Of a stretch of 64,000 nt of DNA, positions 1 to 7,238 are shown one piece after another. Both the position numbers and the translations under genes were made by a program. The notes under the pieces are model-generated. The model was not told the DNA's origin and did no database searches. It saw only the letters and a list, made by a program, of their open reading frames with translations. Each line of letters opens with the position of its first letter. Position 1 is the first letter of the stretch. Source of the stretch: Aeromicrobium terrae (GTDB taxonomy: Bacteria > Actinomycetota > Actinomycetes > Propionibacteriales > Nocardioidaceae); contig NZ_VDUX01000001.1 of the NCBI RefSeq assembly GCF_008039565.1, forward strand, positions 496,001-560,000, written 5' to 3'.

Positions 1-1228
1 GCTCGTCGACGCCGTGGAACAGCGCGGTGAAGTCGAGGTCGGCCGGCAGGCGCAGCGGGGTGAACCCGTACGACGTGATGCCGAGCTTGCTCCAGCCCTT
101 GGCGTCCGTGCCACCGGACATCAGGAACGGCGCGATGTGCGCGTCCGGGTCCTGGCTGTGCAGCGCGACGGTCATCGCGTCGACGAGATCGCCCTCGAAC
201 GCGAACTCCAGCGCGGTGTCGGTGATGTAGGGCTCCACCTGCACGCGCTCGCCCACGACATCCTGGACGGCAGGGAGGAACGTGTCGGCGTGGCCCGGCA
301 GGTAGCGACCGTCGACGTAGGCGACGGCCTCCCCCGGGATGACGTTGTGCTTGTAGCCGGCCTGCAGCATCGTCGCGTTGGTGGTGTTGCGGATGCCCGC
401 GCCGATCATCCGGACGGCCGGGCCGAAGTGCTCCAGCAGCTCGTCCGGCGAGCCGGTGCTGCCGGTGAGCTCGGTGACCTTCGCCAGCAGCTGCTCCATC
501 GACGGTCCCGGCGCGGCCGGCCACTCGTGCTCGCCGAGCGCCACCAGGGCCTGCGCCAGGTGCGTGACGGCGTTGTCGGCGTTGGCCATCGAGCCGTGCC
601 CGGCGGTGCCGCGAGCCGTGAGGCGCATCCAGGCGATGCCCTTCTCCCCCGACTCGATCAGGTAGAGCCGCTGGCCGCCGATCTCGGTGGAGAAGCCGCC
701 CACCTCGCCGATCGCCTCGGTGCAGCCCTCCAGCAGGTCGGGCCGGTGCTCGGCCATCCAGTGCGCGCCCAGCACGCCGCCGGCCTCCTCGTCGGCGGTG
801 AAGACGAGGGTGATCGGACGGTCTGGGATGACCCCGGCGCGCTGCCGGGCCCGGACGACCGAGAGCAGGATCGCGTCGAAGTCCTTCATGTCGACCGTGC
901 CGCGACCGAACAGGTAGTCGTCGACGATCTCGGCGGCGAACGGGTCGACGCTCCAGTCCTCGGCCATGGCCGGGACGACGTCGAGGTGGCCGTGCAGCAG
1001 CAGGCCGTCGCGTGGTGAGTCCTGGTTGCCCCAGCGGGCGACGACGCTGGCGCGGCCGGGCTCGGACTCGACGATCTCGGAGTCGATGCCGACCTCGGCG
1101 AGCGAGGCGGCGACGAACTCCGCGGCCTTGCGCTCGCCCGGGCCCGAGTCGTCGCCGTAGTTCGAGGTGTCGATCCGGATCAGGTCACGGCAGATCTCGA
1201 GCGTCTCGGCTCCCGGTTCGTAGGCCAT
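1..1228 (-). CDS. M20/M25/M40 family metallopeptidase (3' end outside window)
   Basis: A cytosolic zinc di/aminopeptidase-type hydrolase of the M20 family. About 409 residues are visible from an ATG at 1228; the C-terminus runs off the left edge. The first metal-binding motif is H79-G-H-L-D83, followed by the bridging Asp in GRGTVDMKD (D114) and the catalytic/metal glutamates in TADEE (E147, E148). A lid-domain segment and a late SGGTDAKG motif, typical of the family, lie near the left edge. The ATG is placed 6 nt after TAGGCT, which looks like a leaderless promoter, so this gene probably has its own transcript despite lying 9 bp after the upstream SRPBCC gene. The substrate cannot be told from sequence. 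Confidence 0.93.
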   Translation of the reverse strand, partial: MAYEPGAETLEICRDLIRIDTSNYGDDSGPGERKAAEFVAASLAEVGIDSEIVESEPGRASVVARWGNQDSPRDGLLLHGHLDVVPAMAEDWSVDPFAAEIVDDYLFGRGTVDMKDFDAILLSVVRARQRAGVIPDRPITLVFTADEEAGGVLGAHWMAEHRPDLLEGCTEAIGEVGGFSTEIGGQRLYLIESGEKGIAWMRLTARGTAGHGSMANADNAVTHLAQALVALGEHEWPAAPGPSMEQLLAKVTELTGSTGSPDELLEHFGPAVRMIGAGIRNTTNATMLQAGYKHNVIPGEAVAYVDGRYLPGHADTFLPAVQDVVGERVQVEPYITDTALEFAFEGDLVDAMTVALHSQDPDAHIAPFLMSGGTDAKGWSKLGITSYGFTPLRLPADLDFTALFHGVDE

Positions 1229-1234
1229 GCGGTC

Positions 1235-1240
1235 AGCCTA
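1235..1240 (-). promoter_or_regulatory. -10 element TAGGCT of the M20 peptidase gene
   Basis: TAGGCT lies 6 nt before the ATG at 1228. Its first three bases are the TAG stop codon of the upstream SRPBCC gene. No clear -35 is visible. The spacing predicts a leaderless mRNA. Confidence 0.55.
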
Positions 1241-1636
1241 CGTGCGGGTCAGGCCCTCCAACACCCGACCGAACAGGCGCCGGCCGAGCGCCGCCTCGAC
1301 CCGTCGGAGCGGGCCGACGACGCCCCTGGTGAGGGCCAGCTCGCGCCAGGTGATGCGGGAGCCGAGGTCGAGCGGCTCGACCGTGATCTCGGCCCAGCCG
1401 CGCACCACCCGGCCGCGCTTCTCGAGGCGGCAGAACCGGGGCGGGTCCCACTCGACGACGTCCATCGGGTCGTCGAACGCGGCGGGCCCGACACCGGTCC
1501 GGGCGACGAATCCGGTGTCCGTGAGCCGGATCGTGGTGAGCGGGACGAAGTCGCCGTGCCGCACCCAGTCGGTGACGCGTGCGAACGCCTCTTCCTGGCT
1601 CAGAGGCACCTCACGCACGATCTCGAACGGGTCCAC
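1238..1636 (-). CDS. SRPBCC family protein
   Basis: A 132-residue single-domain protein of the START/Bet v1-like (SRPBCC) superfamily. It opens with an edge strand (FEIVREVPLS), then the F-x-x-V-T-D-W helix usual for polyketide-cyclase-like members, and ends in a long amphipathic helix (GPLRRVEAALGRRLFGRVLEGL). Such proteins bind hydrophobic ligands in a helix-grip cavity; the ligand is unknown. The start is a GTG placed 6 nt after TACCAT. It ends 9 bp before the M20 peptidase start. No catalytic residues can be assigned. Confidence 0.8.
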   Translation of the reverse strand: MDPFEIVREVPLSQEEAFARVTDWVRHGDFVPLTTIRLTDTGFVARTGVGPAAFDDPMDVVEWDPPRFCRLEKRGRVVRGWAEITVEPLDLGSRITWRELALTRGVVGPLRRVEAALGRRLFGRVLEGLTRT

Positions 1637-1642
1637 GGCACG

Positions 1643-1648
1643 ATGGTA
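1643..1648 (-). promoter_or_regulatory. -10 element TACCAT of the SRPBCC gene
   Basis: TACCAT followed by exactly 6 nt and the GTG start at 1636 gives a likely leaderless transcript. It lies in the divergent gap shared with the MoxR gene, whose start is at 1672. Confidence 0.5.
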
Positions 1649-1671
1649 GGGAGCACGGCGGAAGGATGCAG

Positions 1672-2553
1672 ATGTCCACGATGGACTTCACGTCGGTCGA
1701 CGACGTCAAGAAGCGCCTCGAAGAGGTGGGCTACCTGGCGTCCGACGCCGTGGCCACGACCGTGTACCTCGCCAGCGAGCTGGGCAAGCCGCTGCTCGTC
1801 GAGGGCCCGGCCGGCGTCGGCAAGACCGAGCTGTCCCGCGCGGTCGCCGAGGCGTGCGACGCGTCGCTGGTGCGCCTGCAGTGCTACGAGGGTGTCGACG
1901 AGGCGCGCGCCCTCTACGAGTGGAACCACGCGAAGCAGCTGCTGCGGATCACCGCCGGCCGCGACGAGACGTGGGACGAGGCGCGCACCGACATCTTCAG
2001 CGAGGAGTTCCTGCTCCCTCGCCCATTGCTGACCGCCATCCGCAACGACGGTCCGACCGTCTTGCTCGTCGACGAGACCGACAAGGCCGACGTCGAGATC
2101 GAGGGCCTGCTGCTCGAGGTGCTCGGCGACTTCCAGGTGACGGTGCCGGAGCTCGGCACGATCGTCGCCACCCGCAAGCCGTTCGTGGTCCTCACCTCCA
2201 ACGCCACGCGCGAGCTCTCCGAGGCCCTGCGTCGCCGCTGCCTGTTCCTGCACGTCGACTTCCCGGAGGCGGACCTCGAGGAGCGCATCGTCCGGCTGAA
2301 GGTCCCCGACCTCGACGAGACGCTGGCCGCCTCCGTGGTGCGCGTCGTCAACGCCCTGCGCGCCCTGCCGCTCCGCAAGGCGCCGTCCATCGCGGAGACC
2401 ATCGACTGGGCCCGCACGCTGCTCGCCCTCGGCGCCGACATCCTCGACGACGAGGTCGTCCGCGACAGCCTCGGCGTCATCCTCAAGCACGCCGACGACG
2501 TCGCCAAGGCGCGCAGCAGCCTCGACCTCGACCAGGTGCTCTCGCCCTCATGA
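1672..2553 (+). CDS. MoxR family AAA+ ATPase
   Basis: A 293-residue AAA+ ATPase of the MoxR class, which acts as a chaperone loading metals or remodelling complexes together with a VWA-domain partner. Walker A is GPAGVGKT (residues 45-52), Walker B is LLVDE (131-135), sensor 1 is TSN (175-177), and an Arg-finger region RRR follows. Three in-frame ATGs are close together at 1666, 1672 and 1681. The GGAAGG just upstream has usable spacing only to 1672, so that start was chosen. Its stop overlaps the next start in an ATGA, so the two proteins are translationally coupled. Confidence 0.92.
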   Translation: MSTMDFTSVDDVKKRLEEVGYLASDAVATTVYLASELGKPLLVEGPAGVGKTELSRAVAEACDASLVRLQCYEGVDEARALYEWNHAKQLLRITAGRDETWDEARTDIFSEEFLLPRPLLTAIRNDGPTVLLVDETDKADVEIEGLLLEVLGDFQVTVPELGTIVATRKPFVVLTSNATRELSEALRRRCLFLHVDFPEADLEERIVRLKVPDLDETLAASVVRVVNALRALPLRKAPSIAETIDWARTLLALGADILDDEVVRDSLGVILKHADDVAKARSSLDLDQVLSPS

Positions 2554-3962
2554 CCGCACCCGTCACCGACGGCGACCTGGCGTCCCGCCTCGTCGAGTTC
2601 GTCGGTGCGCTGCGCAGCAAGGGCATCCCGGCGGGTCCGAGCGAGACGGTCGACGCCGCGTCCGTGATCGACGTCCTCGGGCTCGACCGCCGCGAGCTGC
2701 TCCGCGAGGGGCTCGCCTCCGCGCTCGTCCGGCGCGGTGGCCAGCGCGAGGTCTTCGACATGACGTTCGACCTGTTCTTCCCGGCCGGCACCGGGGCCAC
2801 CCAAGCTGTCCTCGACCGCGACGAGGAGATGAACCTCGACGACCTGCGCGACCTGCTCGCGATGGCCCTCGCCGACGACGACGCTCGCGCGCTGGAGCAG
2901 GTGGCCGAGATCGCCGTCGACCTCCTGGGCCAGGTCGGCGACCCGGACTCGCCGACGGGCGGATGGTCGGCCTACCAGACGCTCGAACGGCTGCGTCCGC
3001 AGACGATGCTGGTGCAGGCCCTCGGCCTCCGCGGCCAGGGGGCCGGTGGCCAGGGTCGTGGGCAGTCGCAGGGCCAGGGCAGCACGCCGCAGGTCACGGA
3101 CCGGCTGGAGCGCGACGAGGTGCGGCGCAACGTCGAGCGGTTCCGGCAGATGGTGGCCGCCGAGGCCCGTCGCCGGACGGCCGAGCAACGTGGCCGCGAG
3201 GTCGTCACGCGCCACGCCGTCCGCCAGGGCAGCGACCGCATCGACTTCCTGAGCGCCAACCGGCAGCAGCTCGAGGAGCTCCGCACGACGATCCGCCCGC
3301 TGTCGCGCAAGCTTGCGACGCGCCTGGCCGCCCGTCGCCGCCGGGCGCAGCGCGGCCGCATCGACATCCGGCGCACCCTGCGGCGCTCGATGGGCACCGG
3401 CGGCGTCCCGCTGCGTCCTGCGTACGCCAAGCCGCACCCGGCGCGTCCGGAGCTGGTGCTGCTGTGCGACGTCTCCGGGTCGGTCTCCGGCTTCTCCAGC
3501 TTCACGATGCTGCTGGTCCAGGCGCTGAGCGACCAGTTCAGCAAGGTCCGCGTCTTCGCGTTCGTCAACGCGATGGACGAGGTCACCGACATCGTCAAGG
3601 ACACGTCCGGTGACCTCGGCACGCGCATCTCCCAGGAGGCGCGGATCACGAAGTGGCACACCAGCAGCGACTACGGCGAGGCGCTGGGCGACTTCGCCGA
3701 GCAGTACCTCGAGGCCGTCGGCCCCCGGACGTCGGTGCTGATCCTCGGCGACGCCCGGAACAACAACCAGGACCCCAACCTCGGCGCGCTCCACGACATC
3801 GCGCAGCGTTCACGACGGCTGTTCTGGCTCAACCCCGAGAACCACCTGCGCTGGGGCCTCGGCGACTCCATCGCGCCCGTCTACGCCGACGTCGTCGAGA
3901 TGCACGAGTGCTGCAACGTCGACCAGCTGAGCCGGTTCATCACCCGACTGCTGCCGGTGTGA
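2550..3962 (+). CDS. VWA domain-containing CoxE-like protein
   Basis: A 470-residue partner of the MoxR ATPase. The C-terminal half is a von Willebrand A domain whose MIDAS motif begins D307-V-S309-G-S311, with the later threonine and aspartate positions also present. The N-terminal half is helical, and a Gly/Gln-rich linker lies near residues 160-175, followed by a very basic Arg-rich stretch. It resembles CoxE, which in the CO dehydrogenase system helps insert metal, but no CO dehydrogenase genes are nearby, so the target is unknown. Its start overlaps the MoxR stop (ATGA), and its 3' end overlaps the convergent PAP2 gene by 23 bp. Confidence 0.9.
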   Translation: MTAPVTDGDLASRLVEFVGALRSKGIPAGPSETVDAASVIDVLGLDRRELLREGLASALVRRGGQREVFDMTFDLFFPAGTGATQAVLDRDEEMNLDDLRDLLAMALADDDARALEQVAEIAVDLLGQVGDPDSPTGGWSAYQTLERLRPQTMLVQALGLRGQGAGGQGRGQSQGQGSTPQVTDRLERDEVRRNVERFRQMVAAEARRRTAEQRGREVVTRHAVRQGSDRIDFLSANRQQLEELRTTIRPLSRKLATRLAARRRRAQRGRIDIRRTLRRSMGTGGVPLRPAYAKPHPARPELVLLCDVSGSVSGFSSFTMLLVQALSDQFSKVRVFAFVNAMDEVTDIVKDTSGDLGTRISQEARITKWHTSSDYGEALGDFAEQYLEAVGPRTSVLILGDARNNNQDPNLGALHDIAQRSRRLFWLNPENHLRWGLGDSIAPVYADVVEMHECCNVDQLSRFITRLLPV

Positions 3963-4761
3963 GCTCCGCGGCCTGACGCCGACGCGCGACGCGGCGTCGC
4001 ACCGCCCCGTCGAGCCACAGGCCGGCGACCAGCAGGGCGATCGCCACGAAGCCGTCGAGCCACCAGTGGTGGCCGGTCGCGGCGACGACGAACAGCGTGA
4101 TCGGGAGGTGCATGAAGACCACCCATCGCCACGGGCTGCGGGAGGCGGCCACCGCACCCAGGGCCACCACGGCGGCCCAGCCGACGTGGATGGACGGCAT
4201 CGCGGCGAACTGGTCGGACACCCCCGTCCCCACCGGCCCGTACACGTCGAACCCGTTGGCGACGGAGAGGTCGACGAAGTGCAGCTCGGGGATGAAGCGG
4301 GGTGGCGCGACGCGGATGAACCGGATGATGAGGCAGCCGAGCGTGAGGAGGGCCAAGCCGTTGCGCCAGTGCGGGTAGTGGTCGCGGTGGCGCACGAACA
4401 GCCAGATCATGAACACGATCAGCGACGGGACGTGCATCGTGGCGTAGTAGGCGTTCGTGATCCAGGCGAGATGATGGTGGATCACGAAGTGCTGCAGCCC
4501 GATCTCCGACGGCAGGTGCATCCACTCCTGGACGTCGAGGAGCCAGCGGGCCCGGTCCATGGCACCGGACTCGTGCGTGAACGGCAGACGGTGCGCGATG
4601 CGCCAGATGGAGTAGAGCGTCGAGATGAGCGTCAGCTCACCGGTGAGCGCGACGCCGAACGTCACCAACCGGCTCGGACGCCGCACCCGCCGCAGCAGGA
4701 GGAACGCGACGAGAAAGACGACGGCGCCCACGGCCGCTTGGTCCCAGGTCACCCATCGCAC
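3940..4761 (-). CDS. PAP2 superfamily membrane phosphatase/phosphotransferase
   Basis: A 273-residue integral membrane protein with about six hydrophobic segments. The PAP2 signature is present as RFIRVAPPR, then MPSIHVGWA with its catalytic-type histidine, then TGHHWWLDG (H-x-x-x-D). The order and spacing fit the Aur1/Ipt1-like branch, which acts on inositol-phosphate or other lipid phosphates. The actual substrate is not known. The GTG start is placed 6 nt after TAGCAT, predicting a leaderless mRNA. It ends inside the 3' end of the VWA gene. Confidence 0.88.
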   Translation of the reverse strand: MRWVTWDQAAVGAVVFLVAFLLLRRVRRPSRLVTFGVALTGELTLISTLYSIWRIAHRLPFTHESGAMDRARWLLDVQEWMHLPSEIGLQHFVIHHHLAWITNAYYATMHVPSLIVFMIWLFVRHRDHYPHWRNGLALLTLGCLIIRFIRVAPPRFIPELHFVDLSVANGFDVYGPVGTGVSDQFAAMPSIHVGWAAVVALGAVAASRSPWRWVVFMHLPITLFVVAATGHHWWLDGFVAIALLVAGLWLDGAVRRRVARRRQAAELTPAAVG

Positions 4762-4767
4762 GACCGG

Positions 4768-4773
4768 ATGCTA
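4768..4773 (-). promoter_or_regulatory. -10 element TAGCAT of the PAP2 gene
   Basis: TAGCAT lies 6 nt before the GTG at 4761, a leaderless arrangement. No convincing -35 is seen. Confidence 0.5.
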
Positions 4774-4840
4774 CGCCGACCGTCCCCGTCCGTGGCCCAG
4801 ATCATGCGTGCGAGGGCCGTCCGACGGGTACGTGCAGGCC

Positions 4841-5305
4841 ATGAGCACCGTCACCCGCATCGTCCGAGCCTCGCCGGAGCGCGTCTGGGAGGTCCTGGCC
4901 GACGGCTGGACCTATCCCCTGTTCGTCGTCGGGGCGACCCGCATGCGCGACGTCGACGAGGAGTGGCCGGAGGTCGACTCGGCCATCCACCACTCCGTCG
5001 GCCTCTGGCCGCTCGTGATCAACGACAGCACCGTCGTCACCCACGTCGAGCCCGGCACGGTGCTCGGCCTCCGTGCCCGCGCCTGGCCGCTGGGCGAGGC
5101 CGACGTCGAGTTCCGGCTCGCCCCGCACGCCGACGGCACCGAGGTCACGATCGAGGAGGACGTCGCGTCCGGCCCGGGCGTGCTCGTACCGCCGCCGCTC
5201 AAGGGTCTGTCGCTCACCTGGCGGAACATCGAGACGCTGCGGCGCTTCGCCTTCGTCGCCGAGAACGGTCGCGCGCCGCTGGCGAGCGAGCACAGGGGGT
5301 CCTGA
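4841..5305 (+). CDS. SRPBCC family protein (polyketide cyclase-like)
   Basis: A 154-residue helix-grip protein. It starts with MSTVTRIVRASPERVWEVLADGW, the standard opening strand and helix of polyketide cyclase/dehydrase-like SRPBCC proteins, and ends in a helix-rich tail. The ATG is the first that gives a compact domain, and TACGTG with a 6-nt gap precedes it, a weak leaderless -10. It stands alone between the PAP2 gene and a terminator. The ligand is unknown. Confidence 0.8.
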   Translation: MSTVTRIVRASPERVWEVLADGWTYPLFVVGATRMRDVDEEWPEVDSAIHHSVGLWPLVINDSTVVTHVEPGTVLGLRARAWPLGEADVEFRLAPHADGTEVTIEEDVASGPGVLVPPPLKGLSLTWRNIETLRRFAFVAENGRAPLASEHRGS

Positions 5306-5312
5306 ACATGAC

Positions 5313-5340
5313 GATGGGCCGCGACTTCTCGCGGCCCATC
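5313..5340 (-). terminator. Rho-independent-like hairpin after tRNA-Leu
   Basis: A perfect 12-bp GC-rich stem (5313-5324 with 5329-5340) closes a 4-nt loop. It begins 2 nt after the encoded CCA of the tRNA and also sits 8 bp after the SRPBCC stop on the other strand, so it probably acts in both directions. It has no T tract, which is usual for actinobacterial terminators. Confidence 0.75.
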
Positions 5341-5342
5341 GA

Positions 5343-5431
5343 TGGTGTCCGAGGGGGGACTTGAACCCCCATGCCCGTAACCGGGCACTAGCACCTCAAG
5401 CTAGCGCGTCTACCAATTCCGCCACCCGGAC
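5343..5431 (-). tRNA. tRNA-Leu (anticodon GAG)
   Basis: The transcript has a 7-bp acceptor stem (GTCCGGG with CTCGGAC, one G-U), the D-arm box TGGCGGAATTGGTAGACGC, an anticodon stem CTAGC/GCTAG and the loop TTGAGGT giving anticodon GAG (complement at 5395-5397). There is a long variable arm typical of leucine tRNAs (GTGCCCGGTTACGGGCAT), and the T-arm is GGGGG-TTCAAGT-CCCCC. The discriminator is A, and the CCA end is encoded at 5343-5345. Confidence 0.97.
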
Positions 5432-5464
5432 GAGGCTCCAGCCGGAGCCGTGGTGCAGTCAGGA

Positions 5465-5470
5465 ACTCTA
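5465..5470 (-). promoter_or_regulatory. Extended -10 of tRNA-Leu promoter
   Basis: TAGAGT is preceded by TGC, forming an extended -10 (TGCTAGAGT). It lies about 34 bp before the mature tRNA 5' end, leaving a short leader. The -35 is weak. Confidence 0.5.
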
Positions 5471-5525
5471 GCAAACGGAGCGAGCCGCCCAGCACGGGGT
5501 GGCGAGCGTCTCAGTGACAACCGCG

Positions 5526-5550
5526 CGCAGATTTGGCAGACTCATCTGCG
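5526..5550. other. Short stem-loop
   Basis: CGCAGAT (5526-5532) pairs with ATCTGCG (5544-5550) across an 11-nt loop. It sits 20 bp before a stronger hairpin, and the two may belong to one RNA or one terminator region. Confidence 0.35.
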
Positions 5551-5570
5551 GCTTTGTGCCGTCAATAGTT

Positions 5571-5603
5571 GAGGCCCCGGGAAGTATGAGTTCCCGGGGC
5601 CTC
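5571..5603. terminator. Strong GC-rich hairpin, possible terminator or structured RNA
   Basis: A perfect 13-bp stem (5571-5583 with 5591-5603) encloses the 7-nt loop GTATGAG. No T tract follows on either strand and no gene ends next to it, so its transcript is unknown. Confidence 0.45.
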
Positions 5604-5827
5604 GCTGTGAGCGAGTGTGATGATCTCTCTCATCCGGAATCTCGTCCTCCAGCTCCGCCTGCCGCATCACCGGCCGGCTGCCTGGACCGAAGTCCTGGCG
5701 AGGAACTCGATTCTGAGTTTCCTTCCCGCTCTCCCGAAGGAGTGCGTGAGACAGTTCTATGCCCCTCGGCCAGAGGTGCACAAGAGCTTTTCCGAACTTT
5801 TTTCGCAGATCAGCCAATATTTTTCTG

Positions 5828-5889
5828 CCGTCCACAGACCGGCCCATGTCACCCACAGACCGCGCCGTATTGTGCACACCTTTTCCACA
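5828..5889. other. Cluster of DnaA-box-like 9-mers
   Basis: TTTTCCACA at 5881-5889 and TTGTGCACA at 5870-5878 each match TTGTCCACA at 8 of 9 positions, and CCGTCCACA at 5828-5836 matches 7 of 9. A further CCCACAG lies between. There is no dnaA, dnaN or parAB nearby, so this is unlikely to be oriC. Confidence 0.3.
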
Positions 5890-5910
5890 TCTTTGCCCCC
5901 AGATGTGGGC

Positions 5911-7185
5911 TCAGACGAGGGTCGAGATCGCGTGGATCGTGAGGCCCGCGAGTCCGCCGACGACCGTTCCGTTGATGCGGATGAACTGGAGGTCCCGTCC
6001 TACGTGCAGCTCGATGCGCTCGGCCGTCTCCTTGCCGTCCCAGCGGTTCACCGTGGCGGAGATGATCGTCGCCAGCTCGTGCCCGTAGTGGATGACGACG
6101 TAGCCGGCGACATCGGCCAGCAGACCGTCGACCCGGGCGCCGAGCTCGCGGTCGTCCTGCAGCCGGTGTCCGAGCGTCCGCAGCTCCTCGACCGCTCGAC
6201 GCCGGAGCATGCCGTCGGGGTCGTGCAGCGCGCCGACGAGCGCTCGGCGCAGCGCCTCCCAGAGCGCGATCGACGTCGACGCGACCTGCGGCTGGGCCAG
6301 CAGGCGGTGCTTGAGCCGCTCCGCGCGGGCCTGGGTGTCCGGGTCGTGCTGCAGGTCGTGCGCCAGCTGGCGGAGCCACCGGTCGAACGCCTGGCGCGCC
6401 CGGTGCTGCGGCGTGCGCCGGATCTCGTCGACCCACTCGACGACCTCGCGGTGCAGACGGTGCGAGACCCGCTCGTCGAGCCAGGCCGGCGTCCAGGACG
6501 GCGCCCGCTGCTCGATCAGCGAGGTCACCTCCCGCTCGTTGGAGACCAGCCAGGACTGCAGCTCGGTGATCACGAGGTCGACCGCCCCGACGTGCGCCTC
6601 CTCCTGCACCACCTCGTCGAGGAGCTGGCCGATCATCGGGCTCAGCTGCTCGTCCAGCAGTCGCGGGATGAGCGCTTCCTGCACGAGCGCGGCGACGTCG
6701 GACTCCTTGACCCGGCCGAGCCCGTCCGCCATGGCGCGCGAGCCGATGGAGACGATCCGCTCGGCGTGCCCGTCCTCGAGCAGCCACGCGCCGGCCCGCG
6801 CTCCGACCTCGGCGGTGAGGATCCGCTCGCGGACGACCTCCTCGCGCAGGAAGTTGTCCGCGACGAACTCCTCCAGGCTCGCGCCGAGCGACGCCTTGCG
6901 CTTCGGGATGATCGCGGTGTGCGGGATCGGCAGGCCCAACGGGTGGCGGAAGAGCGCGGTGACCGCGAACCAGTCCGCGATGGCACCCACCATCGCCGCC
7001 TCGGCGCCGGCGTTGACGTAGCCGAGCGCGCCGTCCTGGTCGAGCGTGACGACGTACACGATCGCCGCGAGGACCAGCAGCGACAGCGCCAGGGTCCGCA
7101 TCCGGCGCAGGCCTCGGCGACGGACCGCGTCCCCCGTCCCGTCGGCCGGGATGGCCAGGCCGGAGGCCGTCGCGTCAGGGGTCAC
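5911..7185 (-). CDS. DUF445 domain-containing membrane-associated protein
   Basis: A 424-residue member of the DUF445 (YjiN-like) family. After about 28 basic/polar residues come two N-terminal hydrophobic helices (LALSLLVLAAIVYVV, then the VGAIADWFAVTALFRHPLG signature that defines the family). A long helical middle region follows, and a C-terminal hydrophobic segment contains GGLAGLTIHAIS. The function is unknown; such proteins are anchored in the membrane. The GTG start at 7185 is 7 nt after TAGGCT, supporting it over the internal Met29. It is divergent from the zinc peptidase. Confidence 0.9.
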   Translation of the reverse strand: MTPDATASGLAIPADGTGDAVRRRGLRRMRTLALSLLVLAAIVYVVTLDQDGALGYVNAGAEAAMVGAIADWFAVTALFRHPLGLPIPHTAIIPKRKASLGASLEEFVADNFLREEVVRERILTAEVGARAGAWLLEDGHAERIVSIGSRAMADGLGRVKESDVAALVQEALIPRLLDEQLSPMIGQLLDEVVQEEAHVGAVDLVITELQSWLVSNEREVTSLIEQRAPSWTPAWLDERVSHRLHREVVEWVDEIRRTPQHRARQAFDRWLRQLAHDLQHDPDTQARAERLKHRLLAQPQVASTSIALWEALRRALVGALHDPDGMLRRRAVEELRTLGHRLQDDRELGARVDGLLADVAGYVVIHYGHELATIISATVNRWDGKETAERIELHVGRDLQFIRINGTVVGGLAGLTIHAISTLV

Positions 7186-7192
7186 GCCGAGC

Positions 7193-7198
7193 AGCCTA
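7193..7198 (-). promoter_or_regulatory. -10 element TAGGCT of the DUF445 gene
   Basis: TAGGCT lies 7 nt before the GTG at 7185. It points away from the TAGACT promoter of the zinc peptidase gene 28 bp further right. Confidence 0.5.
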
Positions 7199-7226
7199 GG
7201 CGAGGGCTGACCCTCTCGCCCGTGCG

Positions 7227-7232
7227 TAGACT
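7227..7232 (+). promoter_or_regulatory. -10 element TAGACT of the zinc metallopeptidase gene
   Basis: TAGACT is followed by 6 nt and the ATG at 7239, predicting a leaderless transcript. Confidence 0.6.
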
Positions 7233-7238
7233 TCCGCC

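Larger units (their letters stand above)
5432..5910. other. Gene-free stretch with stem-loops and DnaA-box-like 9-mers
   Basis: Roughly 480 bp between tRNA-Leu and the DUF445 stop, locally less GC-rich than its surroundings. Open frames of 111 and 147 codons exist but show no coding character or recognisable family. It contains a 7-bp stem-loop (5526-5550), a 13-bp perfect stem-loop (5571-5603), and a 60-bp cluster of DnaA-box-like 9-mers (5828-5889). Confidence 0.6.

Noticed and set aside
5828-5889. Replication origin
   Set aside because: Few and imperfect DnaA-box-like 9-mers, no AT-rich unwinding region of useful length, and no dnaA/dnaN/gyrB or par genes near.
5499-5942. A 147-codon frame, and a 111-codon frame on the other strand, in the gap after tRNA-Leu
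   Set aside because: No family resemblance, no ribosome site, and no codon bias like neighbouring genes.
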